DNA of 64,000 nucleotides from Dyella japonica DSM 16301 (GTDB lineage: Bacteria; Pseudomonadota; Gammaproteobacteria; Xanthomonadales; Rhodanobacteraceae). A program made the position numbers and the translations under genes. Of the stretch, positions 54,576 to 64,000 are shown piece after piece; within the stretch, counting starts at the first letter, position 1, and each line of letters starts with the position of its first letter. Below the pieces are notes generated by a model that was given only the letters and a program-made list of their open reading frames with translations, ran no database searches and was not told the DNA's origin. The stretch covers positions 1 through 64,000 of the forward strand of contig NZ_JPLA01000049.1 in the NCBI RefSeq assembly GCF_001010355.1, read 5' to 3'.

Positions 54576-55481
54576 TTATTGCGTCTTGATCGGATGGCCG
54601 CCAAATTCGTTGCGCATGGCCGACAGCAGTTTGTCGGTGTACGAATCCTTGTCGCGCGAGCGCAGCCGCTCGATCAGCGATTGCGTGATGACCGGCGCGG
54701 GCACGTTCAATTCAATGGCTTCATCGACCGTCCAGCGGCCTTCACCGGAATCGGCGACGTATGGTGCGATGCCGGTCATGTCCGGATTCTTTTTCAGCGC
54801 GTCGGCGGTGAGGTCCAACAACCATGAACGCACCACGCTGCCATGGCGCCAGATCTCGGCGACCTGCTGCAGGTCCAGCTCGAACTCAGCCTTGTGGCGG
54901 AGGATGGAGAAGCCTTCGGCATACGCCTGCATCATGCCGTACTCGATGCCGTTGTGGACCATCTTGGTGAAGTGGCCCGAACCCACTGGCCCGACACGCG
55001 CCCAGCCCTGGTCCTTGGCCGGCGCCAGCGCTTCGAAGATCGGACGCAGGCGCTCCACCGCCGCCTCGTCGCCGCCGATCATCAGGCTGTAACCCTCGGC
55101 CAGCCCCCAGACGCCGCCGCTGGTGCCGCAGTCGACATAGGCAATCGCGTGTTCGGCGAAGCGCTGTGCCCGGCGCAGCGTGTCCTTGTAGTAGGAGTTG
55201 CCGCCGTCGATGATGGTGTCGCCCGCCGAGAGCAGTGGCAGCAGCACGTCGAGACTGGCATCGGTGATATCGCCTGCGGGCACCATCAGCCAGAGTGTGC
55301 GGGGCGCGGGCAGAGCGGCGACCAGCGCCGCGAGCGATTCGGCGGTTTGCGCGCCGCTGTTTTCGAGCGCTTTTCGCGCCGCCGCTTGCGGATCGAAGCC
55401 CACGATCTGATGACCGCCCTTCATCAGCCGCTGAGCCATATTGGCTCCCATCCTGCCCAAACCGATCATGCCGAGTTTCAT
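54576..55481 (-). CDS. gnd: 6-phosphogluconate dehydrogenase, decarboxylating, short form
   Basis: 301 residues. It shows GMIGLGRMGANMAQRLMKGG (Rossmann start), IIDGGNSYYKDT and the active-site block HFTKMVHNGIEYGMMQAYAEGF. It lacks the roughly 170-residue C-terminal domain of the classical 470-residue enzyme, so it belongs to the short (YqeC/GndA-like) class. Strand 2 ends in GFDP; an acidic residue there usually disfavours NADP+, so NAD+ use is likely (inference). ATG 55481 has AGGA 6 bases upstream. It is convergent with tkt. Confidence 0.9.
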   Translation of the reverse strand: MKLGMIGLGRMGANMAQRLMKGGHQIVGFDPQAAARKALENSGAQTAESLAALVAALPAPRTLWLMVPAGDITDASLDVLLPLLSAGDTIIDGGNSYYKDTLRRAQRFAEHAIAYVDCGTSGGVWGLAEGYSLMIGGDEAAVERLRPIFEALAPAKDQGWARVGPVGSGHFTKMVHNGIEYGMMQAYAEGFSILRHKAEFELDLQQVAEIWRHGSVVRSWLLDLTADALKKNPDMTGIAPYVADSGEGRWTVDEAIELNVPAPVITQSLIERLRSRDKDSYTDKLLSAMRNEFGGHPIKTQ

Positions 55482-55733
55482 TGGTTTTCCTAAGCCCGAG
55501 AGGGATATAAAAGTTGCGACAAGCCTGCATTTTGCGCTCGCGGCAGGCAAGCTTGCGTGAGAGTAGGGCGAACGCAGACATGGCGGGTCAACTTTTGCAT
55601 GTACTCATCGCCGCACATCGAAAGAATTTGAGCCGCGTCACGATGAGTTCGAGAGCAGTTGCGAGGCAGCGGCGGGGTGTCATACCTTCGCGCGCTGGTG
55701 GATGGATGCTCGCTGTGACCTGAGGAGACGGGA

Positions 55734-57125
55734 ATGCGCTTGCGTAATGGTCTGGCGGTGTTCGCGCTGGTGTTCTCGCTGAAAGCTGCTGCCACCTCGC
55801 CCGCCTTGGATACGCCGTTGACCAAAGCGGCGCAGGCGGCGCTGGAGAGCGCGACCATCAAGAACGGTCCGGGCGTGGTGGCGGTCATCGCCAAGGGCGA
55901 CACCATCGTGTATCGCGGCGCGACCGGACTCGCCCAGATCGAACTGGGCGTGCCGCTGGATCCGGACCAGGTGTTGCGCATTGCGTCGGTCACCAAGATG
56001 TTCACCGCGGCCACGGTGATCAAGCTGGCCGAGATGGGCAAGCTGTCGCTGGACGATACGCTGGCCACTTATCTCCCTGACTTTCCCAACGCGGGCAAGA
56101 TTACGCTGCGGGAACTGTTGCAGCACACGGCGGGTGTTTCGGACAAGACCAAGGATCCGCAGCCCGGCTTCATGAGGCGCGATGTGGATACGGCCACCCT
56201 GGTGGACGAAATCCGCAAGCGCACGCCGGCATTCGCGCCGGGCGCGCAGCAGCAGTATTCGAACGGTGGCTACATACTGCTGGGTGCCGTGATCGAGAAG
56301 GTCACCGGCGAACCCTGGCACGTGGCCATGACGCGCCTCCTGCTCGAGCCCTTGGGTCTGCAACACATCCGTTACGGCGACAACGCCGTGGTCATCCCGG
56401 GGCGCGTCGCCGGCTACACGTCGGACAATCCCGCGCATCAGATCAACAATGCGGGCTACATCAGCATGAGCATTCCCGCAGCGGCGGGCGGTCTGGTCGC
56501 GACCGCGGACGATCTCCTGCGCTGGATGCGCGCCCTCGCGCATGGACAGGTGATCAGCGCGAAGGACTTCCAGATGATGATCACGCCGGCGATGCCCGGC
56601 GCCGCGCATCCCTACGGCATGGGCATGTATCTCTGGCACGTGCGCGGCAGCAGCATGGTCGGGCATACGGGGCAGATCGACGGCTTCTGTTCCGCCGTCG
56701 CTTACCTGCCAAAGCAGGATGTGACAGTGATCGTGCTGGCCAATGATGACCATTTCGATGCGCGCACCATGAGCCGTCGCCTGGCCGCCATCGCGCTGGG
56801 TCGGCCTTACGAGACGCCAGTGGCGGCGACGCCATCCGAGGCGGCGTTGACTGCCATGGAAGGCAGCTATCGCATCGACGACGCCTCCGTGCAGATGCTG
56901 AAGATCCAGGACCACCAGCTCTACGCCCAACGCACCGGCCGCCATGCGGTGCCGCTGCAAGTGGCGACCGATGGCAAGCTCTATTTCGTGCCGGACGAAC
57001 TGAGCTACTTCGTGCCCGTGCGTGACGCCGCGGGCAAGGTGAAGCGGCTGGATTATTTCGATGGCGGTGATGCCCCCGCGATGCCCATGCCTCGGGTGAC
57101 CGCCGCCAGCGATCCTCATCCATAG
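55734..57125 (+). CDS. Exported beta-lactamase-family serine hydrolase
   Basis: 463 residues with an N-terminal signal peptide (MRLRNGLAVFALVFSLKAAA). It has the class C beta-lactamase / DD-peptidase fold: SVTK at 85-88 (SxxK), YSN at 175-177 (YxN) and HTG at 311-313 (in the KTG position). An extra C-terminal beta domain follows from about 370. Such proteins include esterases, D-aminopeptidases and peptidoglycan-related enzymes; real beta-lactamase activity is not implied. GAGGAGA lies just before ATG 55734. It is divergent from gnd. Confidence 0.88.
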   Translation: MRLRNGLAVFALVFSLKAAATSPALDTPLTKAAQAALESATIKNGPGVVAVIAKGDTIVYRGATGLAQIELGVPLDPDQVLRIASVTKMFTAATVIKLAEMGKLSLDDTLATYLPDFPNAGKITLRELLQHTAGVSDKTKDPQPGFMRRDVDTATLVDEIRKRTPAFAPGAQQQYSNGGYILLGAVIEKVTGEPWHVAMTRLLLEPLGLQHIRYGDNAVVIPGRVAGYTSDNPAHQINNAGYISMSIPAAAGGLVATADDLLRWMRALAHGQVISAKDFQMMITPAMPGAAHPYGMGMYLWHVRGSSMVGHTGQIDGFCSAVAYLPKQDVTVIVLANDDHFDARTMSRRLAAIALGRPYETPVAATPSEAALTAMEGSYRIDDASVQMLKIQDHQLYAQRTGRHAVPLQVATDGKLYFVPDELSYFVPVRDAAGKVKRLDYFDGGDAPAMPMPRVTAASDPHP

Positions 57126-57400
57126 CCCATCGGTGGCGTGACGAAAATGTGATCGACGGGAGCTTTCTGTCCACCAGAGATCATACTTTCGTCTAAGGCA
57201 AAGCGGATGTCTGCACGCGACGAAAGTCGCTCCGGCGCAAAGTGAAATCGCAAGAAAACCGACCCCTCACGCAGGGTCATCTGTGCTACCTTTTTCAGCA
57301 GACAACGGATTGAATCCCGTCGTCGCCACGGAGTAGTCGAGCCACGTCGACGCCCTAGCTTGGGCGCTTGGTCCAGCCAGATTTCCGGGAGCGCAACGCG

Positions 57401-60400
57401 ATGCCAATGACTCGCCGCGAGTTCATCAAGTTCACAGGCTTGGGGCTGGCTGCATCCAGTCTCGGCGTGCTGGGCTTTGGCGAATCGGGGGTGGCGCAAG
57501 CCGCCGCCGTTCGACCTTTCAAGCTTGCCCACGCCACTGAAACGCGCAACACCTGCACGTATTGCTCAGTGGCCTGCGGCATCATCATCTACAGCATGGG
57601 TGATCGCGCCAAGAACGCGCTGTCCAACATCATCCACATCGAGGGTGATCCGGATCACCCGGTCAATCGCGGCACCTTGTGCCCGAAGGGTTCGGCACTG
57701 CTCGATATTGTGCATGCGCCCACGCGCCTCAAAGAGCCGCGTTACCGCGCGCCCGGCGGCACCGAGTTCAAGACCGTTTCCTGGGACTTCGCGCTCGATC
57801 GCATCGCGCGTCTGATGAAGGACGACCGCGACAAGAACTTCATCGCGAAGAACGCCAAGGGCGACACCGTCAATCGCTGGACCAGCGTGGGCATGCTGGC
57901 GGCGTCGGCGTCGTCCAGCGAAACCTCCTACCTGACCTGGAAGGTGGTCCGCTCGCTCGGCATGGTGGTGTTCGACAACCAGGCGCGTGTCTGACACGGA
58001 CCGACGGTGGCCAGTCTGGCCCCATCATTCGGTCGCGGTGCAATGACCAACACCTGGCAGGACATCAAGAACGCCAACGTCGTGATCGTCATGGGTGGCA
58101 ATGCCGCCGAGGCGCATCCGTGCGGCTTCAAATGGGTGATCGAGGCGAAGATCGAGAACGGCGCCAAGCTCGTGGTGGTCGATCCGCGCTTCACGCGCAC
58201 GGCCTCGGTGGCCGATTACTACGCGCCGATCCGCCCGGGCACCGATATCGCCTTTCTCAATGGCGTGATTCGCTACCTGCTGGAGCACGACAAGATCCAG
58301 CATGAGTACGTGCGCTCGTACACCAATGCCAGCCTGATCGTGAAGGACGGTTTCGATTTCCAGGATGGCCTGTTCACCGGCTACAACGAGGAAACGCGTA
58401 CCTACGACAAGTCGACCTGGGACTACGACCTGGACAAGGACGGTTTCGCCCGCTCTGATGACACCTGGCAGGATCCGCGTTGCGTCATCAACCTGCTCAA
58501 GCATCACGTCTCACGCTATACGCCGGAGATGGTGTCGCGCATTTGCGGGACGCCGCAGGACAAGTACCTGCACGTCTGCGAATTGATCGCCAGCACCAGC
58601 GCACCCGACCGGGCCATGACCAGCCTGTTTGCGCTCGGTTGGACGCAGCACTCGGTGGGCGCGCAGAACATCCGCAACATGGCGATGATCCAGCTGCTGC
58701 TGGGCAATATCGGCGTGGCGGGCGGCGGCATGAATGCCTTGCGCGGGCACTCCAACATCCAGGGTTTGACCGACGTCGGCCTGCTGTCCAACCAGATGCC
58801 GGGCTATATGAACCTGCCCACCGACAAGGAAACGGATTTCGACATCTACATGTCGACCCGTCAATTCAAGCCGTTGCGCCCGGGCCAGATCAGCTATTAC
58901 CAGAACACCCGCAAGCTGTTCGTGAGCTTCATGAAGGCGTTCTACGGCGACGCCGCCACGCAGGAAAACCACTGGGCGTTCGACTGGCTGCCCAAGCTCG
59001 ATATCCCGCTGTACGACATCATCAAGGCGTTCGAGATGATGAACGCCGGTCAGATGACCGGTTACATCTGCCAGGGCTTCAATCCGCTGCAGGCGTTCCC
59101 GGATCGCGGCAAGATCCGCCGCGGCCTGAGCAAACTGAAGTTCCTGGTGACGATGGATCCGCTGGATACCGAGACCTCGCGTTTCTGGCAGGATTTCGGT
59201 CCGCAGAACCCGGCCGATTCGGCCAAGATCCAGACCGAAGTATTCCAGCTGCCCACCACCTGTTTCGCCGAAGAAAACGGCTCGCTGGTCAATTCGGCGC
59301 GCTGGCTGCAGTGGCACTGGAAAGCGGCGGAAGGTCCCGGCGATGCGATGTCCGACATCTGGATCATGAGCGGCATCTATCACCGCCTGCGCGAGCTGTA
59401 TCGCAAGGAAGGCGGCGCCTTCCCCGATCCGCTGCTCAACCTCACCTGGAAATACACCGACCCGCTGAGTCCCGATCCGGAAGAGCTGGCGAAGGAAATG
59501 AACGGTCGCGCCCTGGCCGATCTCACCGACGCAACCAGCGGCGCAGTGACCAAGGCCGGCACGCTGCTCGATGGCTTTGGACAGTTGCGCGATGACGGCA
59601 CGACCTCGTCCGGTTGCTGGATCTTCTCCGGCTCGTTTACCGAGAAGGGCAACCAGATGGCGCGGCGCGACGCCACCGATCCACGCGAGCAAGGCATCGC
59701 GCCGAACTGGGCGTGGGCGTGGCCGGCGAACCGGCGCATCCTGTACAACCGGGCCAGCGCCGATCCCACCGGCAAGCCGTGGAATGCGGCCAAGCCGGTG
59801 ATCTCGTGGAACGGCACAAAGTGGGTGGGCATCGATGTGCCCGACTACACGCCCACCTTGGCCCCGTCGGCGGGCGCCAGTCCTTTCATCATGAACGACG
59901 AAGGCCTGGGTCGCCTGTTCGCCCGCAAGCTGATGGCGGAAGGGCCGTTCCCCGAGCACTACGAGCCGCTGGAATCGCCGGTGGAGAACCCGCTGCATCC
60001 CAAGGTGCAGAACAACCCGGCCGCCCGCGTGTTCGCCGATGATCGCGCCGCGTTTGGCAGTCCAAAGAACTTCCCCTATGTGGCCACCACCTATCGCCTC
60101 ACCGAGCACTTCCACTTCTGGACCAAGCACGCGCTGATCAACGCGATCCTGCAGCCGGAGGAATTCATCGAGATCGGCGAGGTGCTGGCCAAGGAGAAGG
60201 GCATCGAGCAGGGCGGCTGGGTGAAGGTGTCGTCCAAGCGCGGCGAAGTGATATGCAAGGCCTATGTGACCAAGCGCATCAAGCCGCTTACGGTGGACGG
60301 CAAGCCGACCCACGTGATCGGCGTACCGCTGCATTGGGGCTTCACCGGCCAGGCCAGGAAGGGCTATGGGGCCAACACGCTGACGCCGTCCGTGGGCGAC

Positions 60401-60475
60401 GCCAATACGCAGACGCCGGAGTTCAAGGCGTTCCTGGTCAACATTGAAAAGACCACGGCGCCCGTCGCCGCCTGA
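57401..60475 (+). CDS. fdnG: Formate dehydrogenase-N/O alpha subunit, selenocysteine-containing
   Basis: 1024 residues when the in-frame TGA at 57992-57994 is read as selenocysteine (residue 198); E. coli FdnG and FdoG have it at 196. The twin-arginine motif RREFIK is at 5-10 of a Tat signal. A [4Fe-4S] site is formed by C52, C55, C59 and C94. [27 protein letters not shown] is the family active-site block around the Mo-bis-MGD ligand. The enzyme oxidises periplasmic formate and passes electrons to the beta and gamma subunits. ATG 57401 has GGGAG upstream. An automatic gene call would split it at 57994 and 58007. FdnG and FdoG cannot be told apart by eye. Confidence 0.95.
57992..58030 (+). promoter_or_regulatory. 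Selenocysteine UGA codon and SECIS-like hairpin
   Basis: Eleven bases after the TGA, GGTGGCC (58006-58012) pairs with GGCC and CC (58018-58023) around the loop AGTCT. A GU-containing loop at the top of a stem this close to the UGA is the mark of bacterial SECIS elements bound by SelB. The CACGG after TGA and the GTCTG loop also match the E. coli fdhF/fdnG arrangement from memory. Confidence 0.85.
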
Positions 60476-60485
60476 GGAAGCCGTC

Positions 60486-61400
60486 ATGTCCGATCTGCAA
60501 TCGCAAGATTACATCCGGCGCTCCGCCTCCACGATGACGCCGCCGATGGCGCGCAGCACCGAGGAGCAGGTGGCCAAGCTCATCGATGTGACCCGCTGCA
60601 TCGGCTGCAAGGCCTGCCAGTCGGCCTGCATGGAGTGGAACAACCTGCGCCAGGACATCGGCCACTTCGAAGGCTCTTATCAGAATCCCAATGATCTGAG
60701 CCCCGACGTGTGGACGCTGATGAAGTTCGCCGAGTACGAAAACGAGGAGGGCAATCTGGAGTGGCTGATCCGCAAGGACGGCTGCATGCACTGCGAAGAT
60801 CCCGGCTGCCTCAAGGCCTGCCCGGCGCCCGGTGCGATCGTGCAATACGCCAACGGCATCGTCGATTTCATCAGCGACAAATGCATCGGCTGCGGCTACT
60901 GCGTGAAGGGTTGCCCGTTCGATATTCCGCGCATCAGCAAGAAGGACCACAAGTCGTACAAGTGCACGCTGTGCTCCGACCGCGTCGCCGTCGGCCTGGA
61001 GCCAGCCTGCGTCAAGGCATGCCCCACCGGCGCCATCATGTTCGGCACCAAGACCGACATGGCGCATTGGGCCGGCGAGCGCATCGTCGATCTCAAGTCA
61101 CGCGGCTTCGAAAAGGCCGGCCTGTACGACCCGCCGGAAGTGGGCGGCACCCATGTGATGTACGTGCTGCATCACGCCGACAAGCCCTCGCTGTATTCGG
61201 GCCTGCCTGACAATCCGCGCATCAGCGCCGCGGTGGAAGCGTGGAAAGGCATCGCCAAGCCGCTGGCCATGGTGGGCATCGCGCTGGCTGCGGTGGTGGG
61301 CTTCTTCCATTACATCGTGAAGGGTCCCAATGAAGTGACCGAAGAGGACGAGGTACAGGGCGAGCGTGCGCTGGAAGATGCCGCGGAGAAGACGCCATGA
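60486..61400 (+). CDS. fdnH: Formate dehydrogenase beta subunit, iron-sulfur
   Basis: 304 residues. It has four ferredoxin-type cysteine groups: [35 protein letters not shown] and [20 protein letters not shown], which bind four [4Fe-4S] clusters. One C-terminal membrane helix ([20 protein letters not shown]) anchors it. It transfers electrons from the alpha subunit to the cytochrome b subunit. GAGGA precedes ATG 60486 by 7 bases. Confidence 0.95.
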   Translation: MSDLQSQDYIRRSASTMTPPMARSTEEQVAKLIDVTRCIGCKACQSACMEWNNLRQDIGHFEGSYQNPNDLSPDVWTLMKFAEYENEEGNLEWLIRKDGCMHCEDPGCLKACPAPGAIVQYANGIVDFISDKCIGCGYCVKGCPFDIPRISKKDHKSYKCTLCSDRVAVGLEPACVKACPTGAIMFGTKTDMAHWAGERIVDLKSRGFEKAGLYDPPEVGGTHVMYVLHHADKPSLYSGLPDNPRISAAVEAWKGIAKPLAMVGIALAAVVGFFHYIVKGPNEVTEEDEVQGERALEDAAEKTP

Positions 61401-62056
61401 ACCACCCCAAGACCGTCATCATTCGCTACACCACGTCGCAGCGCGTCAATCACTGGATCAACGCCATCTGCTTCACCCTGATGGTGCTGTCGGGCCTGTC
61501 GATGTTCCACCCCATCATGTTCTGGCTGTCCAATCTGTTTGGTGGCGGCCAATGGACGCGGGCGATCCATCCGTGGATAGGCTGCGTGCTGATGGCCAGC
61601 TATATCGGGATGATCGTGCAGTTCTGGCGCGCAAACCTGTGGCGCCAGGAAGACACGGCTTGGATGAAGTCCGTGCCGGCGGTGGTCGAGGACGACGAGG
61701 AACATATCCCGGCGGTGGGCCACAACAACGCCGGCCAGAAGCTGGTGTTCTGGTCGATGACGCTGCTGATTCCGACCTTGTTCCTCACCGGGCTGGTGAT
61801 CTGGGAAGTGTATTTCGGCGAAGCCACCTCGATTTCGGTGCAGCGTGCCGCCGTGCTGATCCATAGCACCGCGGCCTTCCTTGCCATCATCATCTGGATC
61901 ATCCACGTCTATGCCGGCATCTGGGTGCGTCATTCGGTGCGCGCGATGACGCAGGGCTATGTGACACCGGGCTGGGCCTGGCGCCATCATCGCAAGTGGC
62001 TGTGGGAGCTGGCATCCGGCCAGAGCGGCAAGAACAGCATCAGGAAGCGTCCATGA
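61397..62056 (+). CDS. fdnI: Formate dehydrogenase gamma subunit, cytochrome b556
   Basis: 219 residues with four membrane helices. Haem-ligand histidines are expected in [11 protein letters not shown] near residue 18 and in the late helices ([27 protein letters not shown]). It passes electrons to the quinone pool. ATG 61397 overlaps the beta subunit stop as ATGA, and its own stop overlaps fdhE. Confidence 0.94.
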   Translation: MNHPKTVIIRYTTSQRVNHWINAICFTLMVLSGLSMFHPIMFWLSNLFGGGQWTRAIHPWIGCVLMASYIGMIVQFWRANLWRQEDTAWMKSVPAVVEDDEEHIPAVGHNNAGQKLVFWSMTLLIPTLFLTGLVIWEVYFGEATSISVQRAAVLIHSTAAFLAIIIWIIHVYAGIWVRHSVRAMTQGYVTPGWAWRHHRKWLWELASGQSGKNSIRKRP

Positions 62057-63003
62057 AGCAGGCAGGCGCACCGCCCGAGGGCAAATGGACTGGCCCGCAG
62101 CACGCCGGCGTCCGTTCGCCCGATCCGATTCTGCTGGCCGATCCAGCCAGGCGTTTTTCAGCCACGGCGCAGCGCCTGCAGCAACTGGCCGACGGGCATC
62201 CGATGCAAGCCTGGCTGCAGTTCATGGCGATGCTCTCGCGTGCGCAGCACGAGGTGGCAACCACGTTGGCGCCGGCAGCGGAACTCAGCGCGGCGTGGGT
62301 GGCCCAGGCGGTGGAAGCGCGCCTGCCGCCGCTGGCTGCAGACGGTCATCGTCGCGATGCGTCCTGGCGCGCCGGACTGGCGCTGCTGCTTGAGCGCATC
62401 GATCGCAGCGGTCTGCCACCGGCGGCCGTGCACGCGATCGAGCAACTGCAACGCAGCGATGCCGCCATGCTGGACGAACTGGCCGATCACTTCCTGCGTG
62501 GGGAAGTCGATGCCGGCGAAGTGGCCGCGATGGTCTTCATCGCCGCGGCGCTGCAAGTGTATTTCACCTGCTCGGCGGCGCGCCTGCGGGCCGGGGATTT
62601 GCGCCTGCTGGAAGAGCGCGCGCTCTGCCCATGCTGCGGCTCGCCCTCGGTGTCGGGGGTGATCACCGCCACCGGCGTGACGCCGGGCACGCGCTATCTC
62701 TCGTGTTCGATGTGCTCCAGCGCGTGGAACCACATGCGTGCGGTCTGCATCACCTGCGGCGGCACGCGCAAGCTGTTCCTGCAGGGCATCGAAGATGACC
62801 CGGGCATCGTCAAGGCCGAGACCTGCGCCGAATGCCACACCTACGCCAAGGTCCTCTACCAGCTGAAGGACACGCAGGTCGACCCGTATGCGGACGATCT
62901 CGCCTCGCTGGGCCTGGATATTCTGGTCACCGAAGCAGGCTTCGCCCGCCACGCGCCCAACCCGCTGCTGCTGGTGGGCGATGGCGAAGCGGTGGCCGAG
63001 TAG
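62053..63003 (+). CDS. fdhE: Formate dehydrogenase accessory protein FdhE
   Basis: 316 residues. Four CxxC motifs are visible: CPCCGSP, CSMCSSAW, CITCGG and CAECHTYAK, which bind iron in rubredoxin-like sites. FdhE interacts with the alpha and beta subunits during maturation of respiratory formate dehydrogenases. It starts with an ATGA overlap on the gamma subunit gene. fdhD, selA, selB and selC are not in the window. Confidence 0.93.
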   Translation: MKQAGAPPEGKWTGPQHAGVRSPDPILLADPARRFSATAQRLQQLADGHPMQAWLQFMAMLSRAQHEVATTLAPAAELSAAWVAQAVEARLPPLAADGHRRDASWRAGLALLLERIDRSGLPPAAVHAIEQLQRSDAAMLDELADHFLRGEVDAGEVAAMVFIAAALQVYFTCSAARLRAGDLRLLEERALCPCCGSPSVSGVITATGVTPGTRYLSCSMCSSAWNHMRAVCITCGGTRKLFLQGIEDDPGIVKAETCAECHTYAKVLYQLKDTQVDPYADDLASLGLDILVTEAGFARHAPNPLLLVGDGEAVAE

Positions 63004-63021
63004 CCACCGCCATCGCGTGCC

Positions 63022-64000
63022 TCAGTGCAGGCTCAGCCCTGACGCGAGCGCGCCACCCAGTATGCCGAAGCCGACCACGGCAGCGGCGATCGTCATCAGC
63101 AGTTGCAGATTGAAGGAACGCCCGACCATCACCAGCGAGGGCAGGCTGACCGGCGGCAAGGTCATCATCAAGGCCGCCGCGGGTCCGGCGCCGATGCCCA
63201 GTGCCAGCATGGCCTGCACGATCGGCACTTCGCCCGCGGTGGGGATCACGAACAGCATGCCGGCAATCGCCAGGGCCGCGATCCAGAACCACTGATTGCC
63301 GATCTCCGGCCCGATATGCGGGAACATCCAGGCGCGCGCCGCCCCCAGCAGCAACACGATCACCACGTATTCGGGGATCAGCCGCACCGTCATCCTCAGG
63401 AAGATGCGCCCCCAGCGCTTCAAGGTGTCGCCCCATGACACGGGTTCGGACTCCAGCGGCAGCGCCGGGATCGGCACGTCCGCGCCCGGCGTCGACATCC
63501 GGTTCGCCAGATAGCCCAGACCGAACACCATCGGCACGCTCAGCAGCAGGCGCAGCCCGGTCCAATACCAGCCGAGCACGAAGCCGGTGAAGATCAGGGT
63601 CGCCGGATTCAACATCGTGTTGCCCAGCCAGAACGCGACCGCGGCGCCCGGCGTCGCCCGATGCGCACGCAGGCCCACCACCACCGGCGAGGCGCAGCAG
63701 GTGCACATCATCCCCGGCACTGCCAGCAGCCCGCCGGCCAGCACGCTGCCAAAGCCGTAACGGCCGAGCACGCGCTCCACCCAACGCACCGGCAGCAAGG
63801 CCTGCACGCCCGAACCCAGCAGCAGACCCAGCACCATTGCCTGCCAGATGGCCTTGCCGTAGGCCAGGGCATAACCGAGCGCGGCGCTCCAGGACGGCGC
63901 CGGTGCGCTGGCCTGGTCGCCCATCAGGATCGAGTGGCCGATCGAATGCTGGGACGCGGCCACAAAGGCACGCCCGTAATACGGATGCCACTTCACATAG
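63022..64000 (-). CDS. Permease, ArsP/DUF318 type (5' end beyond the window)
   Basis: At least 325 residues with about eight membrane helices. Two features mark the ArsP_1/DUF318 permease family: the cysteine-containing motif PGMMCTCCASPVVVGLRAH and the later IPTAGEVPIVQAML. Some members export trivalent organoarsenicals; others are of unknown function. A GTG at 63996 is in frame, but the reading frame is open to the window edge (TAT before it) and KWHPYYGRAFVAASQHSIGHSIL looks like internal family sequence, so the true start probably lies beyond 64000. It converges with fdhE 18 bases away. Confidence 0.8.
   Translation of the reverse strand, partial: YVKWHPYYGRAFVAASQHSIGHSILMGDQASAPAPSWSAALGYALAYGKAIWQAMVLGLLLGSGVQALLPVRWVERVLGRYGFGSVLAGGLLAVPGMMCTCCASPVVVGLRAHRATPGAAVAFWLGNTMLNPATLIFTGFVLGWYWTGLRLLLSVPMVFGLGYLANRMSTPGADVPIPALPLESEPVSWGDTLKRWGRIFLRMTVRLIPEYVVIVLLLGAARAWMFPHIGPEIGNQWFWIAALAIAGMLFVIPTAGEVPIVQAMLALGIGAGPAAALMMTLPPVSLPSLVMVGRSFNLQLLMTIAAAVVGFGILGGALASGLSLH

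Noticed and set aside
57217..57230. GCGAC-GAAA-GTCGC hairpin upstream of the fdh operon
   Set aside because: A five-base stem is too short to assign as a regulatory site or terminator; no FNR-type TTGAT-N4-ATCAA box was found near it.
57368..57994. Treating the fdh alpha gene as a pseudogene or two separate genes
   Set aside because: The stop is TGA at the exact selenocysteine position with a SECIS-like hairpin, and both halves are intact and in the same frame.

Overview
The window is a high-GC bacterial chromosome segment with almost no non-coding space. No insertion sequence, phage gene or CRISPR array was seen. Gene content (a fimT-pilV-pilW-pilX-pilY1-pilE minor pilin cluster, a recC-recB-recD operon, BPSS1780-type and TMEM175-type membrane proteins, a LacI/TonB receptor sugar locus, a zwf-tal-tkt pentose phosphate cluster) suggests a gammaproteobacterium of the order Xanthomonadales (Lysobacterales), most likely Rhodanobacteraceae (Dyella, Luteibacter, Rhodanobacter or Frateuria type). 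This placement is inference from protein flavour and synteny; no database was searched.

Layout. 1-1763: lspA, ispH and a tRNA-Thr(CGU) with its own promoter and terminator. 2.1-3.3 kb: a solitary methyltransferase of visibly lower GC. 3.6-10.6 kb: type IV pilus minor pilins and the tip adhesin PilY1. 10.7-19.8 kb (minus): recC-recB-recD. 20.3-25.8 kb: small exported proteins, an M14-type metallohydrolase, a DUF1330 protein, and an SdpR-like ArsR regulator with a membrane partner; the divergent promoter between the last two units holds several perfect palindromes. 26.6-30.7 kb: a phospho-signalling module made of a membrane FHA protein and a Ser/Thr kinase with C-terminal sensor and HAMP domains (plus strand), converging on a PP2C phosphatase and a LysM/TPR lipoprotein (minus strand). 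31.0-33.7 kb: two membrane proteins and a sulfotransferase.

33.7-45.7 kb (all minus) is an amino-sugar polysaccharide utilisation locus: glucokinase, GH20 hexosaminidase, TonB-dependent receptor, APC permease, a GH2 exo-beta-glucosaminidase and a LacI regulator. The likely logic is outer-membrane uptake of chito-oligosaccharides, periplasmic trimming to GlcN/GlcNAc, import and phosphorylation. 45.9-48.6 kb: a MarR regulator and DHA2-type efflux pump divergent from a TetR gene, with striking palindromes. 48.6-55.5 kb: RidA protein, then zwf, a HAD hydrolase, tal and tkt, convergent with a short-form gnd. 55.7-57.1 kb: an exported serine hydrolase.

57.4-63.0 kb: a respiratory formate dehydrogenase operon (alpha, beta, gamma, fdhE). 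Its alpha subunit is interrupted by an in-frame TGA at 57992-57994 that reads as selenocysteine, with a SECIS-like hairpin directly after it. This is the strongest special feature in the window. The last gene, a permease, runs off the right edge.

Long open frames antisense to pilY1, recC, the TonB receptor, the GH2 gene and fdh are by-products of high third-position GC and are not annotated.
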